A stretch of 64,000 bases of DNA from positions 310,001 through 374,000 of the forward strand of contig CAVSWH010000004.1 of the NCBI GenBank assembly GCA_963731625.1, read 5' to 3'. This document shows positions 16,261 through 26,378 of the stretch, piece by piece. This DNA comes from PALSA-555 sp963731625 (lineage in GTDB: Bacteria; Actinomycetota; Acidimicrobiia; IMCC26256; PALSA-555). The notes under the pieces are model-generated. The model worked only from the letters and a program-made list of their open reading frames with translations, ran no database searches and had not been told where the DNA came from. The position numbers and the translations under genes were made by a program. The stretch's first letter is position 1; each line of letters starts with the position of its first letter.

Positions 16261-18021
16261 CTACGGCGGGCGTCGACGCGTGAGGCTCAAGCCCAGGTCG
16301 CGCAGCTGCACCGGGTCGAGCGGGGTCGGCGCGCCGGTGAGCGGGTCGGCGCCCGACTGGGTCTTCGGGAAGGCGATGACCTCGCGGATGTTGTCCTCGC
16401 CGGCGAGGACGGCGACGAGGCGGTCGATCCCGAGCCCGAACCCGGCGTGCGGCGGCGCGCCGTAGCGGAAGGCGTCGAGGAGGAACCCGAAGCGCGCCTG
16501 GGCGGTCTCCTCGGCGATGCCGAGCACCTCGAGGGCCCGCGCCTGGAGCGCAGGGTCGTGGATGCGCACGCTCCCGGACGCGAGCTCCCAGCCGTTCAGC
16601 ACGAAGTCGTAGGAGCGCGACCGCACGGCGAGCAGCTCCTCGCCGTGGCCGCGCTCGAGCAGCCCCCGGTCGTCGGGGTGCGGCGCGGTGAACGGGTGGT
16701 GCGCCGGCACGGGTCGGCCCGCGTCGTCGAGCCCCTCGAAGAGCGGGAAGTCGACGACCCACACGGGCGCAAGCGGCGCGTCGGGCGCAGGCGGCGCGAC
16801 CTCCACGCGCAGGTGCCCGAGGACCCTCGCGCACGTCGCCGCGGCGCCCGCCACGAGCAGCAGGAGGTCGCCGGGCTGCGCCCCGAACGCGTCGACGAGC
16901 GCCGCCGCCTCGCCGTCGGACAGGAACCGCCGGACCGGCGAGTCGAGCGCGGCGTCGTCGCCGACGCGCATCCAGACGAGCCCGGCGGCGCCGAGCGCCT
17001 GGGCGCGCTCGATCAGCGCGTCGAGGCGGCTGCGCCCGAGGTCGCCGGCGCCGCGGACGCAGAGGCCCCGGACCGCCTCGGCCTGGAAGGCGCGGAACTC
17101 GGTCCCGGCGAGCGCCGCGGTCACGTCGACGATCTCGAGGTCGACGCGCAGGTCGGGCTTCTCGGTCCCGTACCGGGCCATGGCGTCGTGCCACGTGAGC
17201 CGGGTCGGGGTCGGCGCGGGCGCGCCGGTCACCGCGGCGATCGCCGCGCCGACGGCACGGTCGACGACCGCGAGGACGTCGTCGGCGTCGGCGAAGCTCA
17301 TCTCGGCGTCGAGCTGGGTGAACTCGAACTGGCGGTCGGCGCGGGCGTCCTCGTCGCGCAGGCAGCGCGCGATCTGGTAGTAGCGGTCGAGCCCGCCGAC
17401 CATGAGCAGCTGCTTGAAGAGCTGCGGGCTCTGGGGCAGGGCGTAGAACGAGCCGGGGTGCAGGCGGGCCGGGACGACGAAGTCGCGTGCGCCCTCGGGC
17501 GTCGACGGGATGAGCAGCGGTGTCTCGATCTCGGTGAACCCCTCGGCGTCGAGTGCGCCGCGCAGCGCCCGGTTCACGCCGGCCCGCAGGTGCAGGTTCC
17601 GCTGGAGCCGGTCGGAGCGCAGGTCCAGGTAGCGGTAGCGCAGCCGGAGCGTCTCGTCGGCCTCGACCCGCTCGTTGATCGGGATCGGCGGCGGCTCGGC
17701 CCGGTTGAGGATCTCGACGTGACGGGCCGCGACCTCGACCTCGCCGGTCGCGAGGTCGGCGTTGACGGTGCCCTCGGGGCGGGGCTGCACGCGGCCCGCC
17801 ACCTGGAGGACGTACTCGGCCCGCAGGCTGTGCGGGTCGGCACCCTCGACGTGGGCCGGATCGCAGACGACTTGGACGATCCCGGCGACGTCGCGCAGGT
17901 CGAGGAACACCACACCGCCGTGGTCGCGCCGGGCCGCGACCCAGCCGCAGAGGGTCACGTCGGTGCCGACGTCGACGCGGCGCAGGTCGCCCGCCCGGTG
18001 GGAGCGCATCGAGGTGCTCAT
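16261..18021 (-). CDS. aspS: Aspartyl-tRNA synthetase
   Basis: Class II synthetase for tRNA-Asp (possibly also tRNA-Asn; discrimination cannot be read here). The 586-residue bacterial-type enzyme has the N-terminal OB anticodon domain (VTLCGWVAARRDHGGVVFLDLRD), motif 1, the flipping loop PQSPQLFKQLLM, motif 2 CLRDEDARADRQFEFTQLD, a bacterial GAD insertion, and motif 3 GFGLGIDRLVA. ATG at 18021 overlaps the hisS stop as ATGA. Ten bases separate its stop from the rarA start. Confidence 0.96.
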   Translation of the reverse strand: MSTSMRSHRAGDLRRVDVGTDVTLCGWVAARRDHGGVVFLDLRDVAGIVQVVCDPAHVEGADPHSLRAEYVLQVAGRVQPRPEGTVNADLATGEVEVAARHVEILNRAEPPPIPINERVEADETLRLRYRYLDLRSDRLQRNLHLRAGVNRALRGALDAEGFTEIETPLLIPSTPEGARDFVVPARLHPGSFYALPQSPQLFKQLLMVGGLDRYYQIARCLRDEDARADRQFEFTQLDAEMSFADADDVLAVVDRAVGAAIAAVTGAPAPTPTRLTWHDAMARYGTEKPDLRVDLEIVDVTAALAGTEFRAFQAEAVRGLCVRGAGDLGRSRLDALIERAQALGAAGLVWMRVGDDAALDSPVRRFLSDGEAAALVDAFGAQPGDLLLLVAGAAATCARVLGHLRVEVAPPAPDAPLAPVWVVDFPLFEGLDDAGRPVPAHHPFTAPHPDDRGLLERGHGEELLAVRSRSYDFVLNGWELASGSVRIHDPALQARALEVLGIAEETAQARFGFLLDAFRYGAPPHAGFGLGIDRLVAVLAGEDNIREVIAFPKTQSGADPLTGAPTPLDPVQLRDLGLSLTRRRPP

Positions 18022-19292
18022 GGCGCCTCGGGTGCGGGCTCGGCGCGGGTCCGCAGCCAGCCCGCGACCTGCTCCTGGGGCACCTCGAGCTGCTCTCCGC
18101 TCACGAGGTCCTTCACGCCGACGGCGCCACGCGCGGCCTCGGCCCGCCCGACCATCACCCCGTAGCGGGCGCCCGAGCGGTCGGCGAGCTTCCACTGCGC
18201 CTTCACCGACCGGCCGCCGTAGGCACGGTCGGCGCGCAGGCCGGCGTCGCGGAGCTCGTCGACGAGCACGGTCGCGGTGAGGTCACCGACCCCGTCGACG
18301 ACGAAGGCGTCGAGGCCCGCGCCGGGCGCGACGAGCGCGCCCTCCGCGTCGGCCGCGATGAGCAGGCGCTCGACGCCGACCCCGAAGCCGATCCCGGGCG
18401 TCGGCGGGCCGCCCATCTCCTCGGCGAGCTGGTCGTAGCGGCCGCCGCCGCCGATGGCGTTCTGCGCGGCGTCGAGCGCCGTGCTCGCGAACTCGAAGGT
18501 GGTGCTCGTGTAGTAGTCGAAGCCGCGGACGAGGCGCGGCGTGAGCTCGTAGGCGATGCCGAGCTGGTCGAGCCCGGCCTGGACGCGCTCGAAGTGGCGG
18601 CGCGCGTCGGCGCCGAGGTGCTCGGTGAGCTGGGGGGCGCGCTCGATGACGTCTTGCCAGGCGGGGTCCTTCGCGTCGAGGACCCGCAGGGGGTTCGTCT
18701 CGACCCGCTCGCGGAACGCCGGGTCGAGCCCCTCGGCGTGGGCCAGCAGGTACTCGCGGAGGTGCGCGACGAACGCGGCGCGGTCGTCGGGCGCGCCCAT
18801 CGAGTTGAGCTGCAGGGTGACGTCGCGCAGGCCGGCCTCGCGGTAGAAGCCGTGCGCGAGGGCGATCACCTCGACGTCGACGTCGGGGTCGTCGACCCCG
18901 AGCACCTCCGCGCCGAGCTGCCAGTGCTGGCGGTACCGGCCTCGCTGGGGCCGCTCGTAGCGGAAGTTGGGTGCGAGGTACCAGACCTTCCAAGGGACGG
19001 CCGGGCGGTGCTGCACGAAGGCCCGCACGACCGGCGCAGTGCCCTCGGGGCGCAGGGCGAGGGCCCGCCCGCCGCGGTCGGTGAGCTCGTACATCTCCTT
19101 GCCGACGACGTCGGTGGAGGCGCCGATGCGCTGGAACACCTCGACGTGCTCGACGACGGGGGTGATGACGAGCCCGTAGCCGAAGCGGGCGGCCCGCTCG
19201 GCGAACGTGGCGACGAGGGTCTGCCAGCGTCCGGAGTCGGGGGGCAGCACGTCGTGCGTCCCGACCGGCGCGCGGTACTCGCCGTCGGCCAT
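18018..19292 (-). CDS. hisS: Histidyl-tRNA synthetase
   Basis: Class II synthetase for tRNA-His. The 424-residue protein has motif 1 near GTHDVLPPDS, motif 2 NFRYERPQRGRYRQHWQ, the histidine signature LVRGFDYYTSTTFEF, motif 3 GIGFGVGVERLL and a C-terminal anticodon domain. ATG at 19292. In this sequence the frame-shifted rel gene runs in the same frame into hisS, producing one uninterrupted but artificial reading of about 1,200 codons; the real hisS start is set by family length. Confidence 0.95.
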   Translation of the reverse strand: MADGEYRAPVGTHDVLPPDSGRWQTLVATFAERAARFGYGLVITPVVEHVEVFQRIGASTDVVGKEMYELTDRGGRALALRPEGTAPVVRAFVQHRPAVPWKVWYLAPNFRYERPQRGRYRQHWQLGAEVLGVDDPDVDVEVIALAHGFYREAGLRDVTLQLNSMGAPDDRAAFVAHLREYLLAHAEGLDPAFRERVETNPLRVLDAKDPAWQDVIERAPQLTEHLGADARRHFERVQAGLDQLGIAYELTPRLVRGFDYYTSTTFEFASTALDAAQNAIGGGGRYDQLAEEMGGPPTPGIGFGVGVERLLIAADAEGALVAPGAGLDAFVVDGVGDLTATVLVDELRDAGLRADRAYGGRSVKAQWKLADRSGARYGVMVGRAEAARGAVGVKDLVSGEQLEVPQEQVAGWLRTRAEPAPEAP

Positions 19293-19330
19293 TCGGTGAT
19301 CGTACGCGAGGGCGCGTCGCGCGCCCGCGA

Positions 19331-21587
19331 TCAGTTGTCGCCGCGGCGGCCCGGGAGCATGCGGTGCGCCTCGTAGACGGCGTCGACCCGCTCGACGGTG
19401 CGGAGGATCGAGTCGAGATGGCTCGGGTCGGCGAGCTCGAAGTCGAAGCGGAGGTGCGCGACCCGGTCCCGTGAGGTCTGGGAGGTGCTGTTGAGGATGT
19501 TCACGTGGTGCTCGGCGAGGACCTGCGCGACGTCGCGCAGGAGGCGGGACCGGTCGAGGGCCTCGACCTCGATCGACACGAGGAACGTGGCGGTGTCGTC
19601 GTTGTCCCACTCGACGTCGATGACACGTTGGGTCTGGCTGGCGAGCGCCGTCGCGTTCGCGCAGTCGGATCGGTGGACCGAGACGCCGCGGCCCCGGGTG
19701 ACGAAGCCCATGATCTCGTCGCCGGGCACCGGCGTGCAGCAGCGCGAGAGGCGCACCATCACGTCGTCGAGGCCCTCGACGTGGACGCCGACGCGACGGG
19801 CGCGGGCCGGCCCGGCGGGCGCGCGGGGGGCGGGCGGTGGTGACGGGCAGCTGCTCCTCGCCGCCGCGCAGCTCGCGGTCGACGCGCTGGGCGACGGCGC
19901 GCGCCGAGACGTGGTGCTCCCCCACCGCGGCGTACAGCGCGTCGAGGTCCTGGTAGTGGAGGGCCTCGGCGACGGTCTTCAGCGCGTCGGAGCCCGTGAC
20001 CTTCTGGACCGGCAGGCCCTCCTGGCGGAGCGCCTTCATGAGATCGTCGCGGCCGGCGTCCATCGCCTCGTCGCGGCGCTCCCGGGAGAACCACTGGCGG
20101 ATCTTGCTGGTCGCCTTCGGCGTGTGGACGAACTGCAGCCAGTCGAGGCTCGGCCCCGCACCCTCGACCTTGCTCGTGAAGATCTCGGCGGTGTCACCCG
20201 AGCTGAGCACGGAGTCGAGCGGGACGAGCCGGCCGTTCACGCGGGCGCCGATGCAGCGGTGCCCGACCTCGGTGTGGATGGCGTAGGCGAAGTCGACGGG
20301 CGTGGCGCGCGACCCGAGGGTGATGACCTTGCCCTTCGGCGTGAACACGAACACCTCGTCCTCGTGGAGGTCGACCTTCAGCGTCTCCATGAACGAGGTG
20401 GGGTCGTCGGTGTCCTGCTGCCAGTCGACCATGCGCTGGAGCCAGGCGAGGTCCTCGGCGGGCGAGCGCTCCTTGTAGCCCCAGTGCGCGGCGATGCCGA
20501 ACTCGGCGCGGCGGTGCATCTCCTTGGTGCGGATCTGCACCTCGACCGGGCGCCCGCCCGGTCCGACGACGGTCGTGTGCAGCGACTGGTAGAGGTTGAA
20601 CTTGGGCATGGCGATGTAGTCCTTGAAGCGCCCCTGCACGGGCGCCCACAGGGCGTGGATCGAGCCGAGCGCCCCGTAGCAGTCCTTCACCGAGTCGACG
20701 ATGACGCGCACCCCGACGAGGTCCTGGACGTCGTCGAACTCCTTGCCCTTCACGACCATCTTCTCGTAGACCGACCACAGGTGCTTCCGCCGGCCCTGCA
20801 CCTGCGCGTCGATGTGCAGCTCGGCGAGGCGGGCGCGCAGCTCGGACAGGACGTGCTCGAGCTCCTCCTCGCGCGCCGGCGCGCGGCTGGCGACCATCTG
20901 CTCGATCTCGGCGTACCGCTTCGGGTGCAGCACCGCGAAGGCGAGGTCCTCGAGCTGCCACTTCAGCTCCTGGATGCCGAGCCGGTGCGCGAGCGGCGCG
21001 TAGATGTCGAGCGTCTCCTGCGCGATGCGCCGCTGCTTCACCTCGGGCAGCGACCCGATCGTGCGCATGTTGTGGAGCCGGTCGGCGAGCTTGATGAGCA
21101 GCACCCGGATGTCGCTCGCCATCGCGACGAGCATCTTGCGGACGGTGGCGGCCTGCTGGGCCTCCCGCGAGTCGAACTGGAGGCGGTCGAGCTTGGTGAC
21201 GCCGTCGACGATCGCCGCGAGCTCGGGGCCGAACCCGGCGTCGATGTCGTCGATCGTGACTGCCGTGTCCTCGACGGAGTCGTGGAGGAGCGCGCCGGCG
21301 ATCGTGACGTCGTCGAGGCCGAGCTCGGCGAGGATGACCGCCACCCCGAGGGGGTGCTCGACGTAGGGCTCGCCGGAGCGGCGCACCTGGTCGGCGTGGG
21401 CCTCGCGGGCGACGTCGTAGGCGCGCTCGATCAGCGCGGTGTCGGCCCGCCGGTGGCGGGTCTGGTAGACGGCGAGGAGGGGCGCCAGCTCGTCGGCGAC
21501 CTGGTGGCGGCGCCAAGGGCGCGGCAGCGCGCTGCGGCGGTCGGGACGGTCGGGACGGACCTCGAGGGTGCTCATGTCCCTCGTCAT
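19331..21587 (-). pseudogene. rel: Bifunctional (p)ppGpp synthetase/hydrolase Rel, frame broken before the CC/ACT region
   Basis: Stringent-response enzyme. Domain order: HD hydrolase with LLHDSVEDT (about residues 101-108), synthetase with GRRKHLWSVYEKM and RFKDYIAMPKFNLYQSLHT, TGS (VFVFTPKGKVITLGSRATPVDFAYAIH), helical linker, then Cys-rich SRCCTPVPGDEIMGF and ACT. The last two domains are in a different frame: a run of six G at 19825-19830 (six C in the message) is one base too long; five would restore a 751-residue protein ending at 19331. A homopolymer error is likely, a real C-terminal truncation possible. Start is uncertain between ATG 21587 and 21575. Confidence 0.85.
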
Positions 21588-21654
21588 CGTAGGACCCGGC
21601 CCCGCCACGGCCGCTCCTTGCCCCGGCGGGCAGGCGGGCGGTCGGGCCCGGGGG

Positions 21655-22884
21655 TCAGCGGCGCTTCCGGCGGCGCTGCTGGCGCGGGCGCGGTGTCACG
21701 GCGCCCGGTGCCCCGGCGGGGCGCGGCACGCCCGTCGGGCGCGGCGCGGGAGCGGACGGCGCAGGGCGCGCGGCAGGTCCGTCACGGGGGACGGCCGCGG
21801 GCGACGGGGTCGGGGCGGGCGCCGAGTCGGGCGCGCGGGTGACGGCGGCGCCCACGACGGCGGGGGCGGGCTCGTCGCGGCGGCGGCGTGCCTGCTGCAG
21901 GGAGCGCTCGCGGACCGCCCGGTACTTCGGTTCGCGCTCCTTCAGCCAGGCGAGGATCGGTGTGGCGATGAAGATGGAGGAGTACGCCCCGGTCGCGAGG
22001 CCGACGAAGAGCGCCAGGGCGAAGTCCTTCAGCGACGTCGCGCCGAAGATGCCGCTGCCGACGAACACGAGCGACGCCACGGGCAGCACGGCGACGAACG
22101 AGGTGTTCAGGGAGCGCATGAGCACCTGGTTGAGGGACCGGTTCGCCATCGACGAGTAGGTGCCGTGCTCGTCGGTGCCGACCTTCGGGGTGTTCTCGAG
22201 CACCTTGTCGAACACGACGACGGTGTCGTAGAGGGAGAACCCGAGGATGGTGAGGAAGGCGATCACGGTCGCGGGCACGACCTGGAAGCCGGTCACGGCG
22301 TAGACGCCGACGGTCACCAAGATGTCGTGGATCACGGCGAGGATCGCGGCGAGCGCCATGCGCCACTCGAAGCGGAACGACAGGTACGCCGCGATCAGGA
22401 CGAAGAAGACGCCGAGCGCGAGGAGCGCCTTGCTCGTGACCGTCGAGCCCCACGTCGGGCTGACGTCGACCACCCCCGACTCGGGGCCGTACCGGGCGAG
22501 GGCCGCGGCGATCCGGTCCTTCTGGGCCGTCGACACCGAGGGCGTCTGGACGACGATCGAGTGGACCCCGGTGGCGCGGTTCTGTTGCAGCGAGATCTGT
22601 GCGTCCCCTTCGCCGACCGGTCCCAGGACGCCGCGGACCTGGTTCACCGTCGGGACGGGGCCCTTCACCGTGACGGTGTAGGAGAGCCCGCCGGTGAAGT
22701 CGATGCCGAGGTTCAAGCCGTTCACGGCGAGGAAGATGATCGAGATGAGGATGAAGCTCCCGGAGAGCACCGCCCAGCGCCACGACCGGTCGATGAACTC
22801 GAAGTTGGTGCGCTCGTGGTAGAGGTCGGCGAAGGTGGTGCGTCGCCGCTTCACCGGCGCGGGTGCCTCGAGGGTGTCGGTCAC
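21655..22884 (-). CDS. secF: Protein translocase subunit SecF
   Basis: Membrane partner of SecD that uses the proton gradient to help release translocated proteins. The 409-residue protein has the SecF signature LNLGIDFTGGLSYTV after the first membrane helix, a periplasmic domain, and the five-helix RND block containing ILGFSLYDTVVVFDKVLEN, TSFVAVLPVASL and FALALFVGLATGAYSSIFIATPIL. A long Pro/Ala/Arg-rich cytoplasmic tail (about 90 residues) is added at the C-terminus, common in actinobacteria. GTG at 22884 overlaps the secD stop as GTGA. Confidence 0.95.
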   Translation of the reverse strand: MTDTLEAPAPVKRRRTTFADLYHERTNFEFIDRSWRWAVLSGSFILISIIFLAVNGLNLGIDFTGGLSYTVTVKGPVPTVNQVRGVLGPVGEGDAQISLQQNRATGVHSIVVQTPSVSTAQKDRIAAALARYGPESGVVDVSPTWGSTVTSKALLALGVFFVLIAAYLSFRFEWRMALAAILAVIHDILVTVGVYAVTGFQVVPATVIAFLTILGFSLYDTVVVFDKVLENTPKVGTDEHGTYSSMANRSLNQVLMRSLNTSFVAVLPVASLVFVGSGIFGATSLKDFALALFVGLATGAYSSIFIATPILAWLKEREPKYRAVRERSLQQARRRRDEPAPAVVGAAVTRAPDSAPAPTPSPAAVPRDGPAARPAPSAPAPRPTGVPRPAGAPGAVTPRPRQQRRRKRR

Positions 22885-24395
22885 GCCTGGACCGCGGGGA
22901 CGTCGAGGCCGGCGGCGATGCCGACGCCGGGCAGGCGGACCAGGTTGGGCCGGCGGGCGAGCAGCGACACGAGCGGGTGCATGAAGAAGTAGGAGACGAT
23001 GAGGTCGAGGATCGTCGCGAGGCCGAGGAAGAGCGCGAAGCCCTTCACGGAGCCGATGGCGAGCGCCCACAGGGCACCGGCGCCGATCAGCGAGACGAGG
23101 TCGGCCGCGACGATCGTGCGGAACGAGCGCGTGAAGCCCCGGTCGACCGAGGAGCGGACGGTGCGGCCGGTGCGCACCTCGTCTTTCAATCGCTCGTAGT
23201 ACACGACATAGGAGTCCACCGTGATGCCGACGGACACGATGATGCCGGTCACGCCGGACAGGGTGAGCGCCAGGTGCAGCGACGGGCCGAGGCCGGAGAC
23301 GATGGCGTAGAGCAGCGCGCCGCTCACGCCGAGGCCGAGGAACACGACGATGCCGAGGATCCGGTAGTAGAGGAGCATGTAGAGGGCGACGAGGGCGAGA
23401 CCGATGATCCCGGCGGCGATGCCGGCGTTGAGCTGGTCGCTGCCGAGCGTGGGCGAGACCTGCTGCACGTCGATGGCGTTGAGCTGCACGGGCAGCGCGC
23501 CGTAGTTGATGACGGTGGCCAGGTCGGAGGCCTCGCCCTGGGTGAAGCTGCCGGTGATCTGGACCGGGCCGTTGAACGTCGAGGTCTGGAACGCCGGGTT
23601 GGAGTAGACGAGCCCGTCGAGGACGATCGCCACCTCGTCGCGGGGCGCGTTGCTGCCGGGCTTCGACGCGTCGTAGGACGAGGTGGCGAGGGCGTTGAAC
23701 TTGGCGAGGCCCTCGCTCTTCAGGGTGACCTCGACGGCGTAGCCCTGCCCCGACTGGAACGTCGAGGTGGCGCTGCTCACGTCGCTCCCGTTCAGGCCGG
23801 CGGGGACGCCGAGGCTCGACTTGGCCGTCACGGGCGCGAGGAGGAGGCGCTGCTTGCTGTTGCGGATGGGCAGGATCACGCAGTTTTTCGGGTCGTCGTT
23901 CTCGAGCGGTGTCGTCGGGAGGGCGGTCCCGTTCTGGATGAGCGGGCTCAGCGTGGTCGAGTCACACGACGCGATGGCCGCGCTGAGCGCCCGCGCCGTC
24001 GCGGGGGGCAGGGTCGTCGTCGTGGCGCCCTTCGGTGTGGCCGGGAGCGGCGGGATGTCGGCGAGCACCGGCCGGAACCGCAGCTGGGCGGTGCGACCGA
24101 CGAGGCGGAGCGCCTTCGCCTGGTCCTTCACGCCGGGGAGCTCGACGACGATGTCGTTGCCCTGCTTGCTGATGCTCGGCTCGGCGACGCCGAAGCTGTT
24201 GACCCGGTTGTTCATGATGTTGAGGGTCTCGTCGAGCGCGCCGGGTTTCGGGTGTCCGACGGGCTGATAGGTGACCGAGATGCCGCCCTTCAGGTCGAGG
24301 CCGAGGACGGGGGCGTTGCCGGAGAGGATCGTCGCCACGACGGCGCCGATGACGACGAGGATGCTGGCCGCCAGGTAGACCTTCATGCGGCGCAT
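22881..24395 (-). CDS. secD: Protein translocase subunit SecD
   Basis: RND-type accessory subunit of the Sec translocon. The 504-residue protein begins with a membrane helix, then GLDLKGGISVTYQP, the periplasmic P1 domain containing a variable Thr/Pro insert, the EVAIVLDGLVYSNPAF and ITGSFTQGEASDLATVINYGALPV blocks, and six C-terminal helices with SGVTGIIVSVGITVDSYVVYYERLKDE. ATG at 24395, two bases after the yajC stop; yajC-secD-secF is the classic Sec accessory operon. Confidence 0.96.
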   Translation of the reverse strand: MRRMKVYLAASILVVIGAVVATILSGNAPVLGLDLKGGISVTYQPVGHPKPGALDETLNIMNNRVNSFGVAEPSISKQGNDIVVELPGVKDQAKALRLVGRTAQLRFRPVLADIPPLPATPKGATTTTLPPATARALSAAIASCDSTTLSPLIQNGTALPTTPLENDDPKNCVILPIRNSKQRLLLAPVTAKSSLGVPAGLNGSDVSSATSTFQSGQGYAVEVTLKSEGLAKFNALATSSYDASKPGSNAPRDEVAIVLDGLVYSNPAFQTSTFNGPVQITGSFTQGEASDLATVINYGALPVQLNAIDVQQVSPTLGSDQLNAGIAAGIIGLALVALYMLLYYRILGIVVFLGLGVSGALLYAIVSGLGPSLHLALTLSGVTGIIVSVGITVDSYVVYYERLKDEVRTGRTVRSSVDRGFTRSFRTIVAADLVSLIGAGALWALAIGSVKGFALFLGLATILDLIVSYFFMHPLVSLLARRPNLVRLPGVGIAAGLDVPAVQA

Positions 24396-24397
24396 GG

Positions 24398-24703
24398 TCA
24401 GCCCGCGTCCCCGTCGTCTGCCGCGTCGGGGTCACCGATGGCCTCGTGGTCGGTGGGGACCTTCCGGGCGATCGCGGCGCGGGCGACGCGCAGGATGACG
24501 CCGGGCGCGACCTCGAGCTCGACGATGTCGTCCTCGAGCGTCTGGATCGTGCCGAGGATCCCGCCGGTGGTGATGATCTCGTCCCCCACGTCGAGGCTGG
24601 CGACGAGGGCCCGGTGGGAGGCCATCTGGCGCCGCTGCGGTCGGACCACGAGGAAGAAGAACGCGGCGACCAGGATGACGAGGTAGACGACGACGAGGCC
24701 CAT
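24398..24703 (-). CDS. yajC: Preprotein translocase subunit YajC
   Basis: Small single-span membrane protein of the SecDF-YajC complex. The 101 residues comprise one transmembrane helix (residues 3-20), the family motif VRPQRRQMASH, then a soluble domain with LDVGDEIITTGGILGTI and a short acidic tail. ATG at 24703. It opens the yajC-secD-secF operon; ruvB ends 59 bp upstream. Confidence 0.93.
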   Translation of the reverse strand: MGLVVVYLVILVAAFFFLVVRPQRRQMASHRALVASLDVGDEIITTGGILGTIQTLEDDIVELEVAPGVILRVARAAIARKVPTDHEAIGDPDAADDGDAG

Positions 24704-24762
24704 GTGGCAAACAGTCCTGCTCGGAGCGCCGATGGTAGCGGAGGGCCTGTTCGGGCCCTCTG

Positions 24763-25788
24763 TCAGGACTCGAACAGGTTGGGGCTGACGTCGGACGGGA
24801 CGCCGACCCCCAGGTGAACATATGCGGAGGGCGTCGCGACCCGCCCGCGGGGGGTGCGCAGGAGCAGCCCCGCCTTGAGGAGGAAGGGCTCGTAGACGTC
24901 CTCGATCGTGTCGGGTGCTTCGCCGACGGTGACGGCGAGCGTGCTGAGCCCGACCGGCTGGCCGGCGAAGCGTTCGCAGAGCGTCTCGAGGATGGCCCGG
25001 TCGACCTTGTCGAGGCCGAGGGCGTCGATCTCGAAGAGCGTGAGCGCGGCCGCGGCGATCGTCTCGTCGACCTGCCCGTCGGCGCGCACCTCCGCGTAGT
25101 CGCGCACCCGCTTGAGGAGCCGGTTCGCGATGCGAGGGGTGCCGCGGGCGCGGCTGGCGATCTCGCGGCCGGCCGCGGGGGTGAGCGTGACACCGAGGAT
25201 GGAGGCGGACCGGTCGAGGATCGCCGCCAGGTCGGCCGGCTCGTAGTAGTCGAGGCGGGCGACGAACCCGAAGCGGTCGCGGAGCGGGTCGGTGATCATG
25301 CCGCTGCGTGTCGTGGCGCCGACGAGGGTGAAGCGGGGCAGGTCGAGGCGGATCGACTGGGCCGACGGCCCGCGTCCGAGCACGATGTCGAGCGCGAAGT
25401 CCTCCATCGCCGGGTAGAGCACCTCCTCGACGGCGCGGGGCAGGCGATGGATCTCGTCGATGAAGAGGACCTCGCCGTCGTCGAGGTTCGAGAGGATGGC
25501 GGCGACGTCCCCGGCACGCTCGAGCGCGGGCCCGCTCGTGACCCGCAGGTCGACGTCGAGCTCGGCAGCGACGATCCCCGCGAGGGTCGTCTTGCCGACG
25601 CCGGGTGGGCCCGCGAGGAGGAGGTGGTCCACGGCTTGGTGTCGCTGCCGCGCCGCGCCGAGCAGGATCTCGAGGTGCTCCTTGAGGCGCGGCTGGCCGA
25701 CGAAGTCGGCGAGGCGGCGCGGCCGCAGCGTCGTCTCCTCGGCGCGCTCGACCGGGTCGGCGGCCGGCTGGAGCAGCTCCTCGCGCAC
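24763..25788 (-). CDS. ruvB: Holliday junction branch-migration helicase RuvB
   Basis: AAA+ motor of the RuvAB branch-migration complex. The 341-residue protein carries LRPRRLADFVGQPRLKEHL, Walker A AGPPGVGKTTLA, Walker B LFIDEIHRL, the SRH block IVLGRGPSAQSIRLDLPRFTLVGATTRSG with the arginine finger region DPLRDRFGF, and the C-terminal winged helix. GTG at 25788, nine bases after the ruvA stop. Part of ruvC-ruvA-ruvB. Confidence 0.96.
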   Translation of the reverse strand: MREELLQPAADPVERAEETTLRPRRLADFVGQPRLKEHLEILLGAARQRHQAVDHLLLAGPPGVGKTTLAGIVAAELDVDLRVTSGPALERAGDVAAILSNLDDGEVLFIDEIHRLPRAVEEVLYPAMEDFALDIVLGRGPSAQSIRLDLPRFTLVGATTRSGMITDPLRDRFGFVARLDYYEPADLAAILDRSASILGVTLTPAAGREIASRARGTPRIANRLLKRVRDYAEVRADGQVDETIAAAALTLFEIDALGLDKVDRAILETLCERFAGQPVGLSTLAVTVGEAPDTIEDVYEPFLLKAGLLLRTPRGRVATPSAYVHLGVGVPSDVSPNLFES

Positions 25789-25796
25789 GACGCCGC

Positions 25797-26378
25797 CTAG
25801 ACCCGCGCGCCCGCGAGGCGGCGGAGCGCGTCCCGGAGCAGCTGCTCGGCCGACTCGTCGCCCTCCAGGCCGGTGAGCGCGTCGCGCACCTCGTCGGGGC
25901 CGTAGCCGAGGCCGGCGAGCGCCTCGCGCACCTGGCCGCGCGCGGGGGCCTCCCCCACGCCGTCCGGCACGCGGGCGTCGACCTCGAGGCGCGCCTGGAG
26001 CTCGAGGAGGAGGCGCTGCGCGGTCCGCTTCCCGACGCCGGGCACCAGCGTGAGGGCGTCGGCGTCGCCGTCGAGGACGAGCTGGCGCAGCGCCGCGGGC
26101 CCGTGCACCGAGACGATCGCCAGCGCGAGCTTGGGGCCCACGCCGGTCGCGCCGAGCAGGCTCTCGAAGGTGTCGCGTGCGTCGCGCGTCGAGAACCCGT
26201 AGAGGATGAGCGCGTCCTCGCGGACGTGCAGGTGGGTGAAGAGGAATGCGGGCTCGCCGGGCACGAGGCCGGGCGTCCCGGCCGGGACGAGCACGCGGTA
26301 GCCGACGCCGCCGACCTCGAGGATGGCCTCCCCGGCCGGGCTGTGCTCGAGCACGGTGCCGCGCAGGGAGCCGATCAT
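25797..26378 (-). CDS. ruvA: Holliday junction DNA-binding protein RuvA
   Basis: Tetrameric junction-binding subunit that loads RuvB. The 193-residue protein has the OB domain starting MIGSLRGTVLEHSP, two helix-hairpin-helix elements (LLGATGVGPKLALAIVSV and LTLVPGVGKRTAQRLLLEL), a flexible acidic linker and the C-terminal RuvB-binding three-helix domain. ATG at 26378 overlaps the ruvC stop as ATGA and starts exactly at the conserved MIG. Confidence 0.95.
   Translation of the reverse strand: MIGSLRGTVLEHSPAGEAILEVGGVGYRVLVPAGTPGLVPGEPAFLFTHLHVREDALILYGFSTRDARDTFESLLGATGVGPKLALAIVSVHGPAALRQLVLDGDADALTLVPGVGKRTAQRLLLELQARLEVDARVPDGVGEAPARGQVREALAGLGYGPDEVRDALTGLEGDESAEQLLRDALRRLAGARV

Noticed and set aside
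18018..21608. Single Rel-HisS fusion protein
   Set aside because: The middle third is Arg/Pro-rich shadow sequence while the real Rel C-terminus is present in another frame; a one-base correction gives two normal genes.
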